DNA of 9,266 nucleotides from Actinomycetota bacterium. GTDB taxonomy: Bacteria > Actinomycetota > Thermoleophilia > Solirubrobacterales > Solirubrobacteraceae. The notes beneath the pieces are model-generated. The model worked only from the letters and a program-made list of their open reading frames with translations. It made no database searches and was not told where the DNA came from. Position 1 is the first letter of the stretch; every line of letters starts with the position of its first letter. This document shows positions 6,091 through 9,266 of the stretch, piece by piece. The position numbers were made by a program, and so were the translations under genes. The DNA is taken from contig WLNX01000054.1 of NCBI GenBank assembly GCA_009699565.1, positions 1 through 9,266 of the forward strand, read 5' to 3'.

Positions 6091-6525
6091 TCAACTGCGG
6101 CCGCTGGACCCAAACCCCTTCTCGCCGCGATCCGATGACCCGAGCTCTTCGACTTCGACCGGCTCAGCGAGCGCGACGGCAATAACCACCAGCTGCGCGA
6201 CGCGTTCGCCGGCCGCGAGATTAACCGTCGCTGCGGAATCGGTGTTGAGGAGCAGGATCTGCAGTTCGCCGCGGTAGGCCTCGTCAATCAGCCCCGGGGA
6301 ATTCACGATCGAGAGGCCGTGCCTGGCAGCCAGCCCCGACCGCGGAACGATCAGTCCGGCGTGTCCGGCCGGCAGCTCTATCGCGATTCCAGTCTGCACC
6401 TTCGCGCGCTTGCCGGGGAGCAACTCCAACGGTTCGAGCGTGCAGAGATCCAACCCCGCGTCGGTGCTGTGTGCGCGCGCCGGGATGACAGCTCGCGGGT
6501 CAAGCCTGCGGAAGCGAAGCTCCAT
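6091..6525 (-). CDS. dut: dUTP diphosphatase (dUTPase)
   Basis: 144 residues, typical of trimeric dUTPases, which hydrolyse dUTP to dUMP and pyrophosphate to keep uracil out of DNA and feed dTMP synthesis. All five motifs are present in order: I DAGLDL (22-27), II PRSGLA (61-66), III GLIDEAYRGEL (78-88) with the catalytic Asp and the sugar-stacking Tyr, IV GERVAQLV (106-113), and V RGEKGFGSSG (133-142) with the Phe that closes over the base. Motif III has Ala where many enzymes have Asp before Tyr, a tolerated position. The ATG at 6525 shares one base with the hflX stop (TGATG), so translation is coupled to hflX. The stop lies one base from the gatD stop. Confidence 0.97.
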   Translation of the reverse strand: MELRFRRLDPRAVIPARAHSTDAGLDLCTLEPLELLPGKRAKVQTGIAIELPAGHAGLIVPRSGLAARHGLSIVNSPGLIDEAYRGELQILLLNTDSAATVNLAAGERVAQLVVIAVALAEPVEVEELGSSDRGEKGFGSSGRS

Positions 6526-7838
6526 CAGCCGATTCCGGCGCTGGGAACGACGGCGAAGCGGGCGAAGCGATCTGCGTCATCCTGCGCGAGCATTGCGCTG
6601 ATCTTGACACCTTCCGGGGTGTCCTCCCGCTCTATCCGCGTGGCAAGGTTGTGGAGTTCCGCTAGCTCGGCTCCTGCCGAGAACGGAAGCAGCAGCTCCA
6701 CGCTGGTCAGCTCCTCTAGAAAGACTGTCTCGATCCGTTCGCGCAACTCGTCAAGACCGGTTCCTTCCCGGGCCGAGATGCAGACTGCATCCGGATGCAA
6801 CCGGTGGAGCTGTTTGAGCCGCTCGCTGTCGGCGAGATCGATCTTGTTGCAGACGAGGAGACGGGGCTGATCCGAGGCACCAATCTCGGAGAGCGTTGAC
6901 TCGACGGTTGAAAGCATCTCCGCCATCAGGTCCTCAGAGACGGACGCATCGACGACATGCAGAATCAGGTCTGCCCGCCGCGTCTCCTCTAGCGTGGCAC
7001 CGAAAGCCTTGACCAGCTGATGTGGAAGCTTGCGGATAAAGCCGACGGTGTCGGTCGCCAAGACGGTCCGTCCTCCGAGCTCCATCACCCGCGTAGTCGG
7101 ATCGAGCGTGTGAAACAGGCGGTCTCGGATCTCGACATCGGCCCCGGTCAAGGCAGCCATCAGGGTTGACTTGCCGGCATTTGTGTAGCCCGCAAGCGCG
7201 AACATCGGCAGGTTGCTTCGCTCGCGCTCCGAGCGCATCGTCTGACGAGAATCGCCGACCGCCTTGAGCCGACGCCGCAGAGCAGAGATCCGATCGCGGG
7301 CAAGCCGGCGGTCGGTCTCGATCTGGCTCTCGCCGGGGCCTCTGGTGCCGATCCCTCCGCCGAGGCGCTCAAGGTGCGTCCAAAGGCCGCGCATTCGAGC
7401 GAGGTTGTACTCAAGCTGCGCGAGTTCCACCTGCAGCTTGCCATCGGCGCTGTGGGCGTGACCGGCAAAGATGTCGAGAATGACCGCGGTCCGATCGACA
7501 ACCGGGATTGAAAGAGCCTCCTCAAGATTGCGCTCCTGCCGCGGGCTGAGCTCGTCATCGCAGACGATCACGTTTGCGTCGGCGGCCTTGGCTTCCACCG
7601 CGACCTCCTCCAGCTTCCCGGCCCCCAGATATGTGTTCGGGTGAGGCTTCTCGCGGCGCTGGGTCGCTGAGCCGACGACCGCCACTCCTGCAGTCTCGAG
7701 CAGTTCGTTCAGTTCGCTGAGATCGGCCTCATCGGGACCTGCAGCAATACAGAACGCCCGCTGCTTGGCCCGCCCCTCCTGCTCCGCCTTCTGCGGGTGT
7801 TTGGAGGACTTGCGGCCATGACGATTGCGCTCCTGCAC
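6525..7838 (-). CDS. hflX: GTPase HflX, ribosome-dissociation factor
   Basis: 437 residues. HflX binds 50S subunits and splits stalled or idle ribosomes under stress. The N-terminal HflX domain runs from about 28 to 200, with the hallmark HPNTYLGAGK (66-75), DDELSPRQERNLE (94-106), DRTAVILDIFAGHA (115-128) and the Gly-rich loop LGGGIGTRGPGESQIETDRR (159-178), followed by a coiled segment. The G domain has G1 GYTNAGKST (217-225), G2 TLDPTTR (244-250), G3 DTVGFI (263-268), G4 NKID (331-334) and G5 SAREG (355-359). A C-terminal domain follows from about 378. The first 27 residues are basic and polar and probably disordered. The start is GTG at 7838, preceded by a possible -10 (TACACT) and no clear Shine-Dalgarno. 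Confidence 0.96.
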   Translation of the reverse strand: MQERNRHGRKSSKHPQKAEQEGRAKQRAFCIAAGPDEADLSELNELLETAGVAVVGSATQRREKPHPNTYLGAGKLEEVAVEAKAADANVIVCDDELSPRQERNLEEALSIPVVDRTAVILDIFAGHAHSADGKLQVELAQLEYNLARMRGLWTHLERLGGGIGTRGPGESQIETDRRLARDRISALRRRLKAVGDSRQTMRSERERSNLPMFALAGYTNAGKSTLMAALTGADVEIRDRLFHTLDPTTRVMELGGRTVLATDTVGFIRKLPHQLVKAFGATLEETRRADLILHVVDASVSEDLMAEMLSTVESTLSEIGASDQPRLLVCNKIDLADSERLKQLHRLHPDAVCISAREGTGLDELRERIETVFLEELTSVELLLPFSAGAELAELHNLATRIEREDTPEGVKISAMLAQDDADRFARFAVVPSAGIG

Positions 7839-7847
7839 TCGCTGCTC

Positions 7848-7853
7848 AGTGTA
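7848..7853 (-). promoter_or_regulatory. Candidate -10 (TACACT) for hflX-dut
   Basis: On the minus strand TACACT ends 9 bases before the hflX GTG, so the transcript would begin within a few bases of the start codon. No recognisable -35 lies at the usual 16-18-base distance. The divergent spacer has room for promoters in both directions. Confidence 0.3.
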
Positions 7854-7885
7854 GAGCGCAGCATCGGCGATGAGACTGCGTGCGC

Positions 7886-7923
7886 TTTACAATCCGCGCT
7901 CGCGCTGCTCGGCGCGCTAGCGT
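7886..7923 (+). promoter_or_regulatory. Candidate promoter region of dapE-dapC
   Basis: Two readings are possible. TACAAT at 7888-7893 matches a -10 consensus in five of six positions and would give a leader of about 30-35 bases. Alternatively TAGCGT at 7918-7923 is the -10, giving an almost leaderless mRNA for the ATG at 7934. Neither has a well-placed -35. Both argue against initiation at the GTG at 7880, because the promoter would then lie inside the gene. Confidence 0.3.
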
Positions 7924-7933
7924 CCGTCGGGTA

Positions 7934-9013
7934 ATGAACGAGCTCGCGGACCGCATAGCGGCGAGAACCCTTGAACTGATCGACATTGCCTCGCCCTCAA
8001 GAGACGAGCAGGCAATTGCCGACCATGTGCTGGCGGTTCTCTCCGAAGGAGGAGTCGAAGCGACCGACTTGGGCGACTGCTGCGTAATCGCAGGAGCGAC
8101 TGAGGCGCAATCGCGGCCCTTTGTGCTGCTGGGCGGACACTTCGACACCGTCCCGGCTCAGGGCAACATTCCGGGCCGGATCGAGGGCGACTCTGTCGTG
8201 GGCCTTGGCGCCGCCGACATGAAGGGTTCCTTGGCGGTAATGATCGAGCTTGCGCTCGCCGGAGTGGGCCTCAGCGGCGACCGCGCCGTCGACTACGGCT
8301 TTCTATTTTTCAGTCGCGAGGAGCTGCCCGCAAGCGAGAGCTCGTTGACGCCGCTGCTGGCTTCCAACCCGGGCCTGCAGAGCGCAGAGCTGGCCGTGAT
8401 GATGGAGCCAACTGCGAATGTGGTTCAGGCCGGCTGCCTCGGCAACTGCGGTGCGACTTGGCGCTTCATGGGCCGCAGCGGCCACTCGGCGCGGCCATGG
8501 CTTGCCGACAACGCGATCGAACGCCTCGGCGAGGGAATCGCTGCGATCACCGCGCTGGAACCAATCGAGCACGAATTCAACGGTCTTGTCTTCCGTGAGG
8601 TGATCTCGGTCACAAGCGTCGCCGGCGGCGTAGCTCGGAACGTGATTCCAGGCGAGGCGACGGCTTATCTGAACTACCGCTATCCCCCCGGGATTTCGCG
8701 GGCCGACGCTGAGGCGCGGCTGAGGTCGATCTGCGAGCCGTTTGGAACGATCGAGATTGAAGGCAACTCGCCGTCCGGATCGGTCGAGCTCGACGGCAAT
8801 CAGGCTCAACGTCTGGTTGCGCTCGTAGACCGCCCCGTCGAGCCGAAGCAGGCATGGACGCCAGTGGCCGAATTTGACGCCGCCGGCATCGCAGCTCTCA
8901 ACTACGGGCCGGGAACGCCGGCCCAGGCTCATACCGTTGACGAGTCAGTTGACGGCTCAGCGCTTGCCGAGTCCTTCCTGACGCTCGAGAAGTTCGCACA
9001 GGGGCCGGGCTGA
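7934..9013 (+). CDS. dapE: Succinyl-diaminopimelate desuccinylase, M20 family
   Basis: 359 residues from the ATG at 7934. It removes succinate from N-succinyl-LL-diaminopimelate in the meso-diaminopimelate/lysine pathway. M20 metal and catalytic residues are present: GGHFDT with His69 and Asp71, AADMKG with Asp95 bridging two metals, SREEL with Glu129 (general base) and Glu130, MMEPT with Glu158, and QAHTVDE with His333. The dimerisation/lid domain contains GRSGHSARP (181-189). AEFDAAGIAALNYGPG near the end is typical of actinobacterial DapE. The frame is open back to a GTG at 7880, but the extra 18 residues are Arg/Ala-rich and unlike the family, and a promoter-like stretch lies there, so I prefer 7934. 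Other M20 peptidases remain possible from sequence alone, but the downstream dapC-like gene overlapping by one base (TGATG) supports DapE. Confidence 0.87.
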   Translation: MNELADRIAARTLELIDIASPSRDEQAIADHVLAVLSEGGVEATDLGDCCVIAGATEAQSRPFVLLGGHFDTVPAQGNIPGRIEGDSVVGLGAADMKGSLAVMIELALAGVGLSGDRAVDYGFLFFSREELPASESSLTPLLASNPGLQSAELAVMMEPTANVVQAGCLGNCGATWRFMGRSGHSARPWLADNAIERLGEGIAAITALEPIEHEFNGLVFREVISVTSVAGGVARNVIPGEATAYLNYRYPPGISRADAEARLRSICEPFGTIEIEGNSPSGSVELDGNQAQRLVALVDRPVEPKQAWTPVAEFDAAGIAALNYGPGTPAQAHTVDESVDGSALAESFLTLEKFAQGPG

Positions 9014-9266
9014 TGCAAATCAACCCTCTGGTCGAAGAGCTTGGGGAGTATCCATTCACGGAACTGACGGCGAAACGGATCGCGCTTGAGAAGAGCGGCA
9101 GGACGATCATCAACTTTGGGGTCGGCGAGCCGCGAGAGCCCACGCCGCAATTCATTCGGGAAACGCTCGCAAGGGCGGTGCTTGACGAGGAGCGCTCACA
9201 ATATCCCTCGGCCGCCGGGATGGAGCAGCTGCGCGAGTCGATTGCAAACTGGGTCGAGCGCCGATA
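9013..9266 (+). CDS. dapC: PLP-dependent aminotransferase, probable N-succinyldiaminopimelate aminotransferase (partial)
   Basis: The first 84 codons of a fold-type I aminotransferase, cut by the window edge. DapC makes N-succinyl-LL-diaminopimelate from the keto precursor, one step before DapE. Visible hallmarks are LVEELGEYPFTEL (6-18), INFGVGEPREPTP (33-45), with the substrate-binding Gly loop, and YPSAAGMEQLRESIANWV (64-81), the YxxxxGxxxLRxAIA block of class I/II aminotransferases. The PLP Lys lies outside the window. ATG at 9013 overlaps the dapE TGA by one base, with AGGGG at 9000-9004 as ribosome-binding site. The exact substrate rests on the dapE neighbour and the PREPTP flavour; aspartate- or LL-DAP-type aminotransferases are alternatives. 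Confidence 0.82.
   Translation, partial: MQINPLVEELGEYPFTELTAKRIALEKSGRTIINFGVGEPREPTPQFIRETLARAVLDEERSQYPSAAGMEQLRESIANWVERR

Noticed and set aside
5561..6277. 238-codon plus-strand frame overlapping gatD and the end of dut
   Set aside because: It translates to an Arg/Ala/Pro-rich sequence with no motifs, in another frame of gatD, which has complete catalytic motifs. It is a high-GC shadow frame.
8303..8932. 209-codon minus-strand frame opposite dapE
   Set aside because: Antisense shadow of a gene with intact M20 active-site residues.

Overview
The window is GC-rich and packed with genes. It looks like chromosomal DNA of a high-GC Gram-positive actinobacterium. MurT/GatD, an actinobacterial-type DapE followed by a DapC-like aminotransferase, frequent GTG starts and GTGA/TGATG stop-start overlaps all point that way. 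The overall style (glyoxalase, small TPR/membrane protein, MurT, DapC) fits the class Thermoleophilia (Solirubrobacterales and relatives), but that placement is inference from protein flavour and was not tested.

Layout. At the left edge (1-101, minus) is the start of an exported protein, seen only as its signal peptide. It is followed by about 230 bases of non-coding DNA holding three consecutive perfect inverted repeats. A minus-strand VOC/glyoxalase-like gene (335-967) and a plus-strand gene for a two-helix membrane protein (1046-1657) diverge from a 78-base spacer that carries a perfect 15-base dyad. A co-directional plus-strand run follows: SRAP/YedK-type abasic-site protein (1673-2383), diacylglycerol/lipid kinase (2419-3294), MurT (3291-4643), class I methyltransferase (4640-5359) and GatD (5352-6089). 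The last four are translationally coupled or overlapping. On the minus strand, hflX (7838-6525) and dut (6525-6091) form a coupled pair whose end meets gatD tail to tail with one base between. Divergent from hflX, dapE (7934-9013) and a truncated dapC-like aminotransferase (9013 to the edge) run rightwards.

Function. Two blocks serve peptidoglycan precursor chemistry. DapE and DapC belong to the succinylase branch that makes meso-diaminopimelate and lysine. MurT-GatD amidates the D-glutamate of lipid II. The lipid kinase fused to that operon could handle lipid recycling. Dut, HflX and the SRAP protein are housekeeping functions (nucleotide pool, ribosome rescue, DNA damage).

The points most worth a second look are the methyltransferase gene lodged between murT and gatD, which are normally adjacent; a MurT zinc ribbon with His in place of the fourth Cys; a lipid kinase with an altered GGDGT loop; the cluster of dyads upstream of the exported protein; and promoter geometry suggesting leaderless transcripts at the operon heads. 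I see no RNA genes, mobile elements, CRISPR arrays or phage genes. Most of the window is ordinary core genome.
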